A stretch of DNA of 64,000 nt from contig JAHRYP010000007.1 of the NCBI GenBank assembly GCA_020622105.1, positions 49,825-113,824 of the forward strand, in the 5' to 3' direction. Made by a program: the position numbers and the translations under genes. Shown here piece after piece: positions 19,494-29,055 of this stretch. Each line of letters opens with the position of its first letter. Position 1 is the stretch's first letter. Below the pieces are notes generated by a model. That model saw only the letters and a list, made by a program, of their open reading frames with translations, did not search any database and was not told the DNA's origin. The DNA is from Methylotenera sp. GTDB lineage: Bacteria > Pseudomonadota > Gammaproteobacteria > Burkholderiales > Methylophilaceae.

Positions 19494-20998
19494 GCTGATT
19501 TTCCTTCATATAGTGCGTTAATTTGATTTTGATAGTGTTGCAGAATCACATCGCGGCGGTTTCTGCCGTTGGATGTGAGTTGCTGGTTTTGGCTGCTGAA
19601 CGGTGCGTCTGCACGAACCCAGCGGCTAATGCGGGCGTAGTCTGGCAGTCTGGCATTCAGTGTTTGTATTGCATCTTCAACCTGTTCATCAGTAGTCTCA
19701 GGCCTGGGTACAATGACCGCCACGTTCCAAGGTTTGGCTTCGCCAAACAAGGCAGCCTGTGCAATGCAAGGGGTAATTTTTAATTCGCGTTCCACCCATT
19801 CCGGTGACACATTGCGCCCGAACGAAGTGATAAAGATATTTTTCTTGCGGCCGGTAATTATCAGGTAGCCATCTTTGTCCAGCTCGCCAATATCGCCGGT
19901 GTGCACGGCATTTTGCTGTGCTTGCTCCTGCCCTACATAACCGAGGTAAGCATTGCCGTTCACGACGATCTCCTGCTCATGGGTAAAACTCACTTTAATA
20001 TGCGGCAATGGCTTGCCTACCGTGCCTATCTTGTTGCCAAGCGGCACATTCAACGCCACGACTGATGCACATTCAGAAAGCCCATAACCTTCGTATACCG
20101 GTATTTTGAGTTTTGTTGCGCGCTCTAGCAAAGCTGGTGAAACCGAAGCACCGCCTACCGCCAGAAAGCGCAGGTAGTCTGAGGTATCTTCTCCGCCTTC
20201 AATACATAATACGAGCGCATGTAGCAGCTCCGGCGTGAAAATAGCTGTACTGGCTTGGGTAAGTTTTAGGGTTGTCAGCAATTGTTTGATATCTAACCCA
20301 GTTGCGCCACTCAAGCCGATTTCATGGTTAGGCAGTAAGTAGCAGCTGGCACCGGCAAGCAGTGTTGCATAAACACCCGCCACGTTCTCTAAAAGTGTTG
20401 CCAGCGGCAGTACGCTTAAGTGTGTGTCGGCAGAGGAAACTTCGGTAGCCGCAGCAATTGCCTTGGCTACATTAAGCATATTTTCATTACTCAGGCATAC
20501 GCCTTTGGGGTTGCCGGTAGTGCCTGATGTGTAAGTAATTTTAGCGGTGTAATGCGGTAACTGCACTTGATCAAAATTACGTAACGCAAATTGTGTGAGT
20601 GTTTTACCGGCTAGTTCAAACTGGCTGCTAGTTAAAATGTTGCTCGCGAGCAGCGGTTCAAACAGTTGCGGCTGGTCAGTTACCAATACTGAAACGCCAG
20701 CGTTTTTCATGGCATGCAGCCACTGCGCGGGTGAAAAGAAGAACGGCAATGGTACTAAAGGCGTATTGCAAGCCATTGCTGCTAAATCCAGCACGATCCA
20801 TGCCGGATGGTTCTCTACGGCTAAAGCCATGGTTGGGTGCTTTGTCGGTGAGGCTGCGCTTTGCGCTGCCCATATTTCTGCCTGACGGCTCACGGCAGTA
20901 TTTAACTCCGCATAAGTGAGGGAAATATAGGTGCCACGCAGTGCTATTTGATCTGGCGTGTTACGGCCAATGGCCTGTAACAGATCGTTTGTAATCAT
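19490..20998 (-). CDS. AMP-forming acyl-CoA synthetase / acid ligase family enzyme
   Basis: A ~502-residue ANL-superfamily enzyme that activates a carboxylic acid as acyl-AMP. Motifs: P-loop YTSGTTGNPKG, EGYGLSE, and TGDIGELDKDGYLIITGRKKN with the hinge Asp and A8 loop. The usual C-terminal catalytic Lys region is less typical (SSQNQQLTSNGRNRRDVI), so the second half-reaction partner is open. I start at ATG 20998; the frame stays open to 21187, but that part overlaps the upstream gene in another phase and is not ligase-like. It is 8 bases after the hemolysin-family gene and overlaps the next gene by 4. Confidence 0.85.
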   Translation of the reverse strand: MITNDLLQAIGRNTPDQIALRGTYISLTYAELNTAVSRQAEIWAAQSAASPTKHPTMALAVENHPAWIVLDLAAMACNTPLVPLPFFFSPAQWLHAMKNAGVSVLVTDQPQLFEPLLASNILTSSQFELAGKTLTQFALRNFDQVQLPHYTAKITYTSGTTGNPKGVCLSNENMLNVAKAIAAATEVSSADTHLSVLPLATLLENVAGVYATLLAGASCYLLPNHEIGLSGATGLDIKQLLTTLKLTQASTAIFTPELLHALVLCIEGGEDTSDYLRFLAVGGASVSPALLERATKLKIPVYEGYGLSECASVVALNVPLGNKIGTVGKPLPHIKVSFTHEQEIVVNGNAYLGYVGQEQAQQNAVHTGDIGELDKDGYLIITGRKKNIFITSFGRNVSPEWVERELKITPCIAQAALFGEAKPWNVAVIVPRPETTDEQVEDAIQTLNARLPDYARISRWVRADAPFSSQNQQLTSNGRNRRDVILQHYQNQINALYEGKSA

Positions 20999-21006
20999 TT
21001 TTACAG

Positions 21007-21690
21007 TCAAACTTGTGCAACTCCGCGAATAGCAACTACTTGTGGAGTGTTGTTGTAGTAAGTGCCCCAGCTTGCAAACTCTGCTGGATCCAGTCTTGCC
21101 GGGTCTGCAGCCTGCAGTGCATAAACATCTCGACCACCTTTGACCAAACCATTTTGCAGGCTGTGATGCGCGGTGGCGACGCCCCACTCTATTCCGACGT
21201 CTAAACTGTACTGAATCACATGTGCAATCAGTACGCCGGCATTGCGCGGATTGGATACTGCCAGATTACCGATTTCCGTAATTTGTGAACGCGTGATGTT
21301 TCTATTAAAGCGACCAGAGAAAACCGTTTCGATTGGCGCATCAAGATATTGCTCCAGAAATAAGGCAGACTCGTCAGCTTTGCGTAAACCGAACGCAGCG
21401 ACCAACTCACCCTCTTCATCGCGCAAGCTCACCAGATTGGGCATGAAGTGCTGCACATCAGCACCATAAGTTTTGGCAAATACGTCATGCACAAACTGCT
21501 CGATTTCGCTGCGGTCAGCTGAGTTGCAATCTGAAGTCGCTAATTTAATATTTTCTGCGCGCTGTCTTTTTGATGCAGCGAGCGGGCGTGTCTTATAAGC
21601 TGCCTCGGCATTAAAGAAAGCTGAGCTGTTGCCCAAAGCCAGAAGTGTGGCATTTAAATATGATGAACCTAAATAAGCTGGATTTTGCAT
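21007..21690 (-). CDS. Thermostable hemolysin family protein (T_hemolysin)
   Basis: A 227-residue protein of the family named after the Vibrio thermostable delta-hemolysin (Pfam T_hemolysin). Recognisable segments are FVHDVFAKTYGADVQHFMPNLVSLRDEEGELVAAFGLR, LFLEQYLDAPIE and ITEIGNLAVSNPR. There is no signal peptide, so secretion is doubtful; the fold resembles GNAT/autoinducer-synthase-like acyltransferases, in my recollection. Being first gene of an operon with an acid ligase, a diiron-oxidase candidate and an SDR argues for an acyl-transfer or biosynthetic role rather than a toxin. The 396-bp upstream spacer (21691-22086) must contain its promoter and that of the divergent gene; no clear operator is seen. 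Confidence 0.82.
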   Translation of the reverse strand: MQNPAYLGSSYLNATLLALGNSSAFFNAEAAYKTRPLAASKRQRAENIKLATSDCNSADRSEIEQFVHDVFAKTYGADVQHFMPNLVSLRDEEGELVAAFGLRKADESALFLEQYLDAPIETVFSGRFNRNITRSQITEIGNLAVSNPRNAGVLIAHVIQYSLDVGIEWGVATAHHSLQNGLVKGGRDVYALQAADPARLDPAEFASWGTYYNNTPQVVAIRGVAQV

Positions 21691-22086
21691 TTTGTATTTC
21701 GCTATTAATACTGATGATTACATTGGAGCAAGTAGCGTGCCGATGATCTTTAGTGCAGGTTTTATTTGTTATTTACGCAGTAGTAGAGTGTGAATAATCA
21801 AAGTTTAAGCTTTAATAGTTGTTAATAATCAACATCTTGTGAATTTTTGTGGTGATTATTGGTTTTTGCATACACATCGAATATGCAAGCAAGTTGTGAT
21901 AAACAGCTGATAGCCAAGACTGCAAAACCTGCATAAATTACGCTCTCCTTGTAATTAAACCCCGCAAATTTTGTATGAGTTCGATACTAAGCATAAATCT
22001 AAAGCGGATATAAAACAATTGCTTACCGCTGTGGCATAGAGCTTGCGTTAACTTACAGCCTTATTTGATTAGTTAATGTATTACCT

Positions 22087-24024
22087 ATGCCCAATTTGTT
22101 TAAAACGCCGTCCCGCACGCTTCCTTACTACACATTTCTGACAGGTCTTGCTTTAAGTGTGTGGTTAATACTAAGGTTGGCCTTAAGCATGCATGCTGGC
22201 TGGGAGCAAATGCATACGGCTGAATTGCTGGGAGCACTTGCAGTCGGTATCTGGTTTGATCTGGCGGCATGGTGTTATTTGCTGGTGCCGGCATTAATGG
22301 TTTCAGCATTGATACCAGCGCGCTGGAGCAATAAAAACTGGTTGACCTATGCACGCTGGTTGATGGCTTTTTTACTGATGTTTGCGCTGGTGTTCGGCGC
22401 CGTCTCTGAATTTATTTTCTGGCAGGAATTCAGTACACGCTTTAACTTTATTGCTGTGGATTATCTGGTGTATACCCATGAGGTGGTGGGCAATATTCGT
22501 GAATCCTATCCGGTGCCACTCATACTGCTGGCGATTGCGCTATTTGTAATACTTATTTTATTTATGCTCGGTAAAAAGTTGCGGTTTGAAATGCAGCCGC
22601 ATAGTATTAACAAGAGGTTGCGTCTGCTTGCACTAGCTTTTTTGCTCCCTGTGCTAAGTTATGCATTTGCCAATGTAGAGCAGATGCAGTTCAGTAAAAA
22701 TGCCTACGCGAATGAATTGGCGGGTAACGGCATATTCACTTTTGCCGCGGCCGTGCGCCGTAACGAGCTGGATTATGATCAATTCTATAAAACAATTCCG
22801 CAGGCCGAGGCTGATAAACTTTTAAAGCAGTCTGGTGTATTAAGGCTGCCATCTTCAAAAGCGCTTAATACTGAAGCGCAAATCATAAAATCAGCAGATA
22901 TTGCTCCATTCAAACGGCGCCCGAAAAATGTGGTGCTGATTATGGTGGAAAGTCTATCTGCCGATTATATGGGTAGTTACGGCAATGCAGAAAATTTAAC
23001 GCCTTATCTGGATAAGCTGGCAAAAGAGAGCTTAGTGTTTGATAAGGTGTTTGCTACCGGTACACGTACCGTGCGCGGTTTGGATGCACTATCAATTGCG
23101 ATACCGCCGATTCCGGGGCAGGCCATTGTGCACAGACCGGATAGTGACCATCTGGCGACTTTAGGCGAGTTTCTGGAGGCGCAGCAGTACAGCACATTCT
23201 TTATTTACGGAGGCTATGGCGTATTTGATAGTATGAATTCTTATTTCAGAGGTAACGATTACAAGGTGATAGACCGTACCGACTTTGATAAAAGTACGAT
23301 TCAGGCCGAGAATGTATGGGGTGTTGATGACGAAAGTTTGTTCAACAATTCTTTGCAAACGATTGATAGCAATGTGAAGCCGACGATTCCATTTTTTGCA
23401 CATATCATGACGACCTCTAATCACCGGCCATTTACGTTTCCGGAAGGTAAGATTGATCTACCGCAGGGCAGCCGCAAGGGGGCAGTTAAATATACAGACT
23501 ATGCAATAGGCAAGTTTATCGAGAGCGCAAAAACCAAACCCTGGTTCAAGGATACCTTGTTTGTGATCGTGGCCGACCATTGCTCATCAGCTGCCGGTAA
23601 AACCAAATTGCCGGTAGATAGATACCATATACCGTTATTTTTCTACGCACCTGATTTGTTGCCCGCCGGCCATTATTCGCGCATGGTCAGCCAGATTGAT
23701 ATTGCACCTACCTTGCTGGATGTTATGGGAGCAAAAGGCAGTCAGCATTTTTTCGGGCAGTCCATGTTTGATGCCCAGCAGAAAAAAGTGCCGTCGCGTG
23801 CTTTTATCAGCAATTATCAGGAGCTGGGATACTATAAAAACGATATGCTGGTTGTGTTATCACCCAAGCAGAAAGCAGAGGCTTATCAGGTAGATCCGCT
23901 AACTTTGGAATCTACTCCGGCACCTATGAATCCGCTTCTCTTGAATGAGGCTATTGCGCATTACCAGACTGCTGCACGCGCCTATAAGCATGGAGAATTG
24001 AAAGAAGGCGCGAATCTTTATTGA
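22087..24024 (+). CDS. LtaS/OpgE-type sulfatase-fold phosphotransferase
   Basis: A 645-residue inner-membrane protein: five N-terminal helices (to about residue 205), then a periplasmic alkaline-phosphatase/sulfatase domain. The metal/nucleophile elements appear in order: VVLIMVESLSADYMGSYG, TGTRTVRGLDAL with the nucleophilic Thr, HIMTTSNHRPF, and VIVADHCSS. The family transfers phosphoglycerol or phosphoethanolamine from phospholipids to glycans (LtaS, OpgB/OpgE). The acceptor here is unknown. Flanking genes run divergently on the left and convergently on the right, so it is monocistronic. Confidence 0.88.
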   Translation: MPNLFKTPSRTLPYYTFLTGLALSVWLILRLALSMHAGWEQMHTAELLGALAVGIWFDLAAWCYLLVPALMVSALIPARWSNKNWLTYARWLMAFLLMFALVFGAVSEFIFWQEFSTRFNFIAVDYLVYTHEVVGNIRESYPVPLILLAIALFVILILFMLGKKLRFEMQPHSINKRLRLLALAFLLPVLSYAFANVEQMQFSKNAYANELAGNGIFTFAAAVRRNELDYDQFYKTIPQAEADKLLKQSGVLRLPSSKALNTEAQIIKSADIAPFKRRPKNVVLIMVESLSADYMGSYGNAENLTPYLDKLAKESLVFDKVFATGTRTVRGLDALSIAIPPIPGQAIVHRPDSDHLATLGEFLEAQQYSTFFIYGGYGVFDSMNSYFRGNDYKVIDRTDFDKSTIQAENVWGVDDESLFNNSLQTIDSNVKPTIPFFAHIMTTSNHRPFTFPEGKIDLPQGSRKGAVKYTDYAIGKFIESAKTKPWFKDTLFVIVADHCSSAAGKTKLPVDRYHIPLFFYAPDLLPAGHYSRMVSQIDIAPTLLDVMGAKGSQHFFGQSMFDAQQKKVPSRAFISNYQELGYYKNDMLVVLSPKQKAEAYQVDPLTLESTPAPMNPLLLNEAIAHYQTAARAYKHGELKEGANLY

Positions 24025-24052
24025 AGAACACTTTTAGCAGCTTCAATAAAAA

Positions 24053-24553
24053 TCAGGGCTGACAATGTAACGCAGGTTTATTGTTAGTGACGTTGTTGTC
24101 ATCAATCCATAGCAGCGGCTTTACCCGCTCATCCAGATTGCAGGCATCTACATAACCGATAGCGCCTTTAGTTATGCTCACATAACGCAGCACAGCTTCT
24201 TCTGACTGCACGCTGTAAGGCGGTGTGGTGCCATGGAAATACAAGCCGTTCCAATAGTCGCCCTGCTCGCTTGGAGCGCTGTCGAGAACAACTTTCGAGA
24301 AATAAATGCGTAATGGATGTTCAGCATGCAGATTAACTGGACGTATACGTGCGCCGCCTTGCCAATATTGTTTTTTCTTCCAGTAGACCGAAGCCAGATC
24401 GCGTGGGTTGAGCTGCTGAATGACTGCAGTTTCAGCATTGCTTGATACAATGACGGCAAGTGGGCGCGATTCTTCCGCATGGCTTATGTGTGCAACAGCA
24501 AGTGCATAAAATGCACAAAATGCTGCCAATATATGTTTATAGAACGGGCCCAT
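24053..24553 (-). CDS. PstS-like periplasmic substrate-binding protein (short)
   Basis: A 166-residue protein with a signal peptide (cleavage probably after ...ISHA) and one PBP-like domain: VIVSSNAETAVIQQLNPRDLASVYWKKKQYWQGG, RIYFSK, YWNGLYF, and the SITKGAIGYVDA motif typical of the second lobe of phosphate-binding-like proteins. It is about half the length of PstS. Its start overlaps the porin stop by one base (TGATG), so the two are translationally coupled. No ABC permease is nearby, so it may present an oxyanion to the adjacent two-component system rather than feed transport; this is inference. Confidence 0.75.
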   Translation of the reverse strand: MGPFYKHILAAFCAFYALAVAHISHAEESRPLAVIVSSNAETAVIQQLNPRDLASVYWKKKQYWQGGARIRPVNLHAEHPLRIYFSKVVLDSAPSEQGDYWNGLYFHGTTPPYSVQSEEAVLRYVSITKGAIGYVDACNLDERVKPLLWIDDNNVTNNKPALHCQP

Positions 24554-25623
24554 CAGAACAGCACCGCAAATGAGCCCATAAAGCCACGTGGGGTATCAGT
24601 AAAGTCATCACTGCCGCCTATAAACTCCATTTTAAGCAGTTGCTTGGGTGTAACGCGTTTGGTAACGCCGAGTACCCAGCGTTCACCGGAAACTACGTCT
24701 GGTTTTTGGAAAGTTTCGAGGCGGGTGAGCCAGTACCAGTTATTACCTAGCGGCGCTGCACTCTGCAGGTAGGCACCACTGCCGCCATCATTGCCGTCGT
24801 TAGTAAAGCGCTGAAAGCCTTCGCCACTCAGTTCCCAGCCTTTTATATGCGTTATAAAATCCAGGCCGATCATGCGGTAATCCGGAGAGCCGGGGCGGTC
24901 TTCAGTAAACGTGGCGAGACTTAAGCCCAGATTAAATTGATTGTTTAATTTAAAGTGAGCACCAGCTACATTTTTGTAGCTGATCTCATTATCCTCTTTG
25001 TCCTGATCTTTCAGGGTCTCTGCAAAGAATGAGTATTCAAAAGATTGGTCGGCACCGTTTATCTTTAGCGGGGTAGAGCCGTGCATCATCACGCCGTTAA
25101 TCGCAGCGGGAAATAAGTAATTGGTGACTAGCGGACGGCTACCGGTCCAAACCAGCGGTGGTGCATGTAGCAGGTTCCAGCGGCCGGCTGGTGTTAAAAA
25201 GCGCCCGCCACGAATATTGATTTTTTCGGAAACGTTGTAGTCAAGATAGAGTCGTTCCAGATCGAAATAACTGTTCTTGCTGCCAAATTGCTTGTTTTCA
25301 TTCCAGCTGAGCGGGCGTTCCAGTTCCAGTTCGCCGAAAAATTTGAGGCGGGCATTGTTGTCCCAGCTTAACAACAGGCTGATTTCATTCAGGTTGAACT
25401 CGGTATTGCCCTTGCGTGGTGCGGTGATACTGGCGCTGGAGTAGCCGCCGAGTTTAAAGCCTGAGGGTTCAGCTATTGTTTCGTTTGCAGTTTCATCTGC
25501 ATGCGCAACCTTGCATACCATAGCCAGCAAGGCTACACTGAACGCAAAAGCTACTTGCTTGCCTGCAAGTTTTGACAGGCGCCTTAAGCAGGCACAAATC
25601 GTCCTGGTTTTTTGCTGAATCAT
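24553..25623 (-). CDS. Outer-membrane porin-like beta-barrel protein
   Basis: A 356-residue protein with a long signal sequence (basic N-terminus, hydrophobic core VAFAFSVALLAMVCKVAHA) and alternating beta-strand pattern ending in ...GFMGSFAVLF with the terminal Phe required for BAM-dependent insertion. Segments such as YLDYNVSEKINIRGGRFLTPAGRWN resemble phosphate-selective/OprP-like porins. It is first gene of a two-gene operon with the PstS-like protein and is divergent from the histidine kinase gene across only 57 bases, suggesting shared control. Confidence 0.78.
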   Translation of the reverse strand: MIQQKTRTICACLRRLSKLAGKQVAFAFSVALLAMVCKVAHADETANETIAEPSGFKLGGYSSASITAPRKGNTEFNLNEISLLLSWDNNARLKFFGELELERPLSWNENKQFGSKNSYFDLERLYLDYNVSEKINIRGGRFLTPAGRWNLLHAPPLVWTGSRPLVTNYLFPAAINGVMMHGSTPLKINGADQSFEYSFFAETLKDQDKEDNEISYKNVAGAHFKLNNQFNLGLSLATFTEDRPGSPDYRMIGLDFITHIKGWELSGEGFQRFTNDGNDGGSGAYLQSAAPLGNNWYWLTRLETFQKPDVVSGERWVLGVTKRVTPKQLLKMEFIGGSDDFTDTPRGFMGSFAVLF

Positions 25624-25680
25624 GATGAATGACTACTACAAATGAGAATGCCCAATTGTACACTATAGCTACTGGAGCCC

Positions 25681-27426
25681 ATGCTAAATAGGCCTTTTTC
25701 CGTCAGACAAGTCTTGCTGGCCGGTTTTTTCCTTACCGCCTTATTGCCTATGCTGATCATGACAATGCTCGCCTTTTATCAGGCGCGTACTGCGCTGCAT
25801 GACGAGATTGTGAGCGGCATGCAAACGCGCGCCAGTGCCGCACTGAGTGAAGTTGATCGTATGATGTTCGAGCGTTTGCAGAACGTGGCTTCCTGGAGTC
25901 GGCTGGATATCATGTATGAAGCACAGATCGGTGATGTGGATAAGCGCCTGTCGCATTTTCTGGCAGATCTCAAGCAGAGTTACCGCGGGGTTTATCATGC
26001 GCTATATGTGGTGGGTTCTGATAATCGCGTCATTGCTTCCAGTGAGGCAGCGCAGATTGGTCAGTCTGCTAGCTCGGTGCAGCCTTGGGTCAATGTTCAG
26101 CTGGCGCGGCATCCCTTGCTGATTGGGGCTATCAAGCAGCAGCGCCTGCCTATAGCCAGCGATATTATTGATCATGATGGTAATAAGGTAGGCACGTTGC
26201 TGGCAGTTTTTGACTGGGGGCAGGTTGAACAAATCCTTAAAAATACGCAAAGCCAGGGTAGTGCAGCAGCACTGCTGGATGCGCATGGCAAACCATTGGC
26301 ACAGACTGCTGAATGGCAGCAGGTAGTTGCGGGACATGATGTATCGGTGCGTTCAAACAGCAACGGCCAGGCAAGCGTGCCTGTGTTGAATTGGCAAGTC
26401 GAGATTTCACAGTATCGTTCCGTTGTGATGGCACCGGTACATCGCATGGGCTACATGTTTATCTTTTTACTGTTAGTGGCAGCATTTCTGGCCACCGCGC
26501 TTGCTGCACCGTTATCACGCTTTATCACCACACCGCTGGCAAGGCTGACTTCGTATGCTAATCGATTTATGCGATCTACGACTCAAGGCTTGCCGCCTGC
26601 GCCGGATGGTCCAACTGAAGTGCGCGAGATGACCAATGCTTTTGCAAAAATGATTGATGATCTTAATCTGTCTAAAGATAACCTGACAAGAGCGGCAAAG
26701 TTGGCCGTGGCCGGTGAAATGGCGGCGGCAATGAGCCATGAAATCAGGACGCCGCTGGGTATATTGCGTTCATCGGCACAGGTGCTTGCGCGCGAGAAAA
26801 ACCTGAGTGCAGAAGCACAGGAAGTCGCCAGCTTCATTACCTCTGAAACCGAGCGCCTGAATAAGCTGGTTTCTACGCTGGTGGATTCTGCACGGCCGCG
26901 GCAGCCTGAATTTGCGCTGCATGACCTTGTAGGCTTGCTGGAAAATGCAGTTGCCATGCTGCGCATGCAGGCGAATAAAAAAGAGATCAGTCTGGAGCTG
27001 GTGATTAATGCCTTGGTGAAAGAGACTAACACTAATCATGCAGCAAAACGTGTGCTGGTAGAGTGTGATGGCGAGCAAATTACACAGGTAATTCTAAATT
27101 TATTGCTCAATGCCATTCAGATATTGGAAAATGGCAGCAGGGTGGTTGTGTCGCTGTTCGAGCTCGAGGATAGTGTTACCATCAGCGTGGCAGACAATGG
27201 CAAGGGTGTCGATGAGTCATTTAAAGAGCACATATTTGATCCATTTTTTACGCAGCGGCAAGGTGGTATTGGGCTGGGACTGGCTGTTTCGCGGCAGATT
27301 GTGACCGCACATTTTGGCTCGCTGACAGTTCAGGCAAGTACACTGTCCAGCCATTCAGGAAGTACCAGTGCAACTGAGCATGGCGCGGACTTCAGAGTCA
27401 AGTTACCAAAGCTGCAGGTGCATTAG
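25681..27426 (+). CDS. Sensor histidine kinase with large periplasmic domain
   Basis: A 581-residue membrane kinase: first membrane helix ~10-30, a ~220-residue periplasmic Cache-like domain, second helix ~258-280, HAMP ~282-335, HisKA with the phospho-acceptor His in AMSHEIRTPLG, and a complete HATPase domain (N box NLLLNAIQIL, DNGKGVD, GGIGLGLAV). The next gene, 54 bases downstream, encodes a sigma-54 response regulator, its evident partner. The divergent porin/PstS-like pair suggests the periplasmic domain senses an anion or that binding protein (inference). Confidence 0.92.
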   Translation: MLNRPFSVRQVLLAGFFLTALLPMLIMTMLAFYQARTALHDEIVSGMQTRASAALSEVDRMMFERLQNVASWSRLDIMYEAQIGDVDKRLSHFLADLKQSYRGVYHALYVVGSDNRVIASSEAAQIGQSASSVQPWVNVQLARHPLLIGAIKQQRLPIASDIIDHDGNKVGTLLAVFDWGQVEQILKNTQSQGSAAALLDAHGKPLAQTAEWQQVVAGHDVSVRSNSNGQASVPVLNWQVEISQYRSVVMAPVHRMGYMFIFLLLVAAFLATALAAPLSRFITTPLARLTSYANRFMRSTTQGLPPAPDGPTEVREMTNAFAKMIDDLNLSKDNLTRAAKLAVAGEMAAAMSHEIRTPLGILRSSAQVLAREKNLSAEAQEVASFITSETERLNKLVSTLVDSARPRQPEFALHDLVGLLENAVAMLRMQANKKEISLELVINALVKETNTNHAAKRVLVECDGEQITQVILNLLLNAIQILENGSRVVVSLFELEDSVTISVADNGKGVDESFKEHIFDPFFTQRQGGIGLGLAVSRQIVTAHFGSLTVQASTLSSHSGSTSATEHGADFRVKLPKLQVH

Positions 27427-27480
27427 TACGTGATAGCTTTCTGTAATGATGATTAACTAGAGAAAACGATAAAGAGAACA

Positions 27481-28872
27481 ATGTCGCAAACGATTAAAAC
27501 CATATTGGCGGTGGATGATGAGCCGCATATGCTGCGTTTACTGGAAATCAGTTTACGTCAGGCCGGTTACAAGCCGCTGACTGCCAAGGATGGGCGTGAG
27601 GCACTTGAAATTATTCATACCCAGCATGTGGATTGTGTAGTTACCGATCTGCACATGCCCTATATGAGCGGCCTGCAGCTGCTCAAGGCGATTCGCGCCG
27701 GCGGGAAGGAAGATGGGCAGGATCAGGGTAAAAAGAATGCGCTGGTTGATCCTGAACTGCCAGTCATCATCGTTACTGCGCAGGGAGAGGTCAAAACTGC
27801 TATCGACGCCATGAAGAGTGGTGCTTCTGATTATATTCTGCGCCCGTTTGACCTTGAAGAGCTGGAACTTGCGATTGCGCGTGCCTTATCATTCGCACGG
27901 CTGGTCGTTGAAAACCAGTACTTACGTGAAGATAAAGCGCCGGACGCCGGGCTGGTGGGCACGAGCCCGGCGATGCAGCAACTGTTTGAGTCTATTCGTC
28001 AGGTCGCGCCGGAAAAAGCCACGGTGCTGATAGCAGGTGAAACCGGTACCGGCAAGGAGCTGGTTGCGCGCGCTATCCATGCAGGCTCTCCGCGTAGCAA
28101 TGGTTTATTTGTGGCAGTGAATTGCGCGGCAATACCGCATGAGATGCTGGAGTCTGAATTGTTCGGCCATGAAAAAGGCGCATTTACCGGCGCCATTAAA
28201 GAACGTATCGGTAAGTTTGAGCTGGCGGACGGCGGTACTTTGTTTCTGGATGAAATCACGGAAATGCCGATGGCGTTACAGGCCAAACTGCTACGCGCAT
28301 TACAGGAAAATATCATTGAGCGGGTGGGCGGCAATCGGCCGATCGCGGTCGATATCCGCATCGTAGCCGCAACCAACCGTGATCCGCGTGAAGCGATCAA
28401 AGACGGCAAGCTGCGTGAAGACCTGTATTACCGCCTTAATGTGTTCCGTATCGACTTGCCTGCGCTTAAGGCACGCAAATCAGATATCCCTAAACTGGCA
28501 CAGCATTTTCTGGCCAAACGCCGTGTTGATATTTCACCAGAAGCGATTGATGCCCTTACCCGCTATGACTGGCCGGGCAATGTGCGTGAGCTGGAGAATG
28601 TGCTGGAACGTGCCGCAATTATCAGTGGCAATCAAACCGTGTTGCCTAAGCATCTGCCAACAGAAATGGTGAGTCATGCACCAGGGCGAGTGTCAGAGTC
28701 ATCTGCTACAGTGAATTCTCTTGCTTTGCCACCGGCGATTGAGGCACTGGAACGGCAGTTGATAACAGAAGCGCTGGTTGCCACACAAGGCAATAAAAGC
28801 AAGGCCGCCAAGCTTCTTGAGATTAGCGAGCGCTCACTCTGGTATAAATTGAGCCAGTATCAGATGACTTGA
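27481..28872 (+). CDS. NtrC-family sigma-54-dependent response regulator
   Basis: A 463-residue regulator: receiver 1-140 with Asp56 as phosphorylation site and acidic pair Asp12/Asp13; AAA+ domain with Walker A GETGTGKE (186-193), the sigma-54 contact loop GAFTGA and Arg-finger region; and a C-terminal Fis-type helix-turn-helix (GNKSKAAKLLEISERSLWYKL). Two oddities are seen in the receiver. A ~20-residue Gly/Lys/Asp-rich insertion (residues ~74-93) precedes strand 4, and the conserved K-P of the active site reads LRPF, so Arg121 replaces the usual Lys. Targets should have -24/-12 promoters; I found no convincing one in the divergent porin promoter region. Confidence 0.93.
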   Translation: MSQTIKTILAVDDEPHMLRLLEISLRQAGYKPLTAKDGREALEIIHTQHVDCVVTDLHMPYMSGLQLLKAIRAGGKEDGQDQGKKNALVDPELPVIIVTAQGEVKTAIDAMKSGASDYILRPFDLEELELAIARALSFARLVVENQYLREDKAPDAGLVGTSPAMQQLFESIRQVAPEKATVLIAGETGTGKELVARAIHAGSPRSNGLFVAVNCAAIPHEMLESELFGHEKGAFTGAIKERIGKFELADGGTLFLDEITEMPMALQAKLLRALQENIIERVGGNRPIAVDIRIVAATNRDPREAIKDGKLREDLYYRLNVFRIDLPALKARKSDIPKLAQHFLAKRRVDISPEAIDALTRYDWPGNVRELENVLERAAIISGNQTVLPKHLPTEMVSHAPGRVSESSATVNSLALPPAIEALERQLITEALVATQGNKSKAAKLLEISERSLWYKLSQYQMT

Positions 28873-29055
28873 GATTTTATTGCCGGATAGCAAGTGCTGG
28901 AGATTGAGGTTTTTGATCTTATCGAAAGTTAATTCAATCTAGCGCACAATTTGTTTAGCAGAACAAAGTGTATGTTAAATACATTCTCGATCGCGAATAC
29001 AGTAGCTATGCCTTTATCGTGGCATGTGGCGAGTACCCGGGGCCAAGTTTTTTGC

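Noticed and set aside
20999..21187. Extended N-terminus of the AMP ligase
   Set aside because: It overlaps the hemolysin-family gene in another phase, is Cys/Arg/Ser-rich and does not resemble any ligase N-terminus; the ATG at 20998 fits the family.
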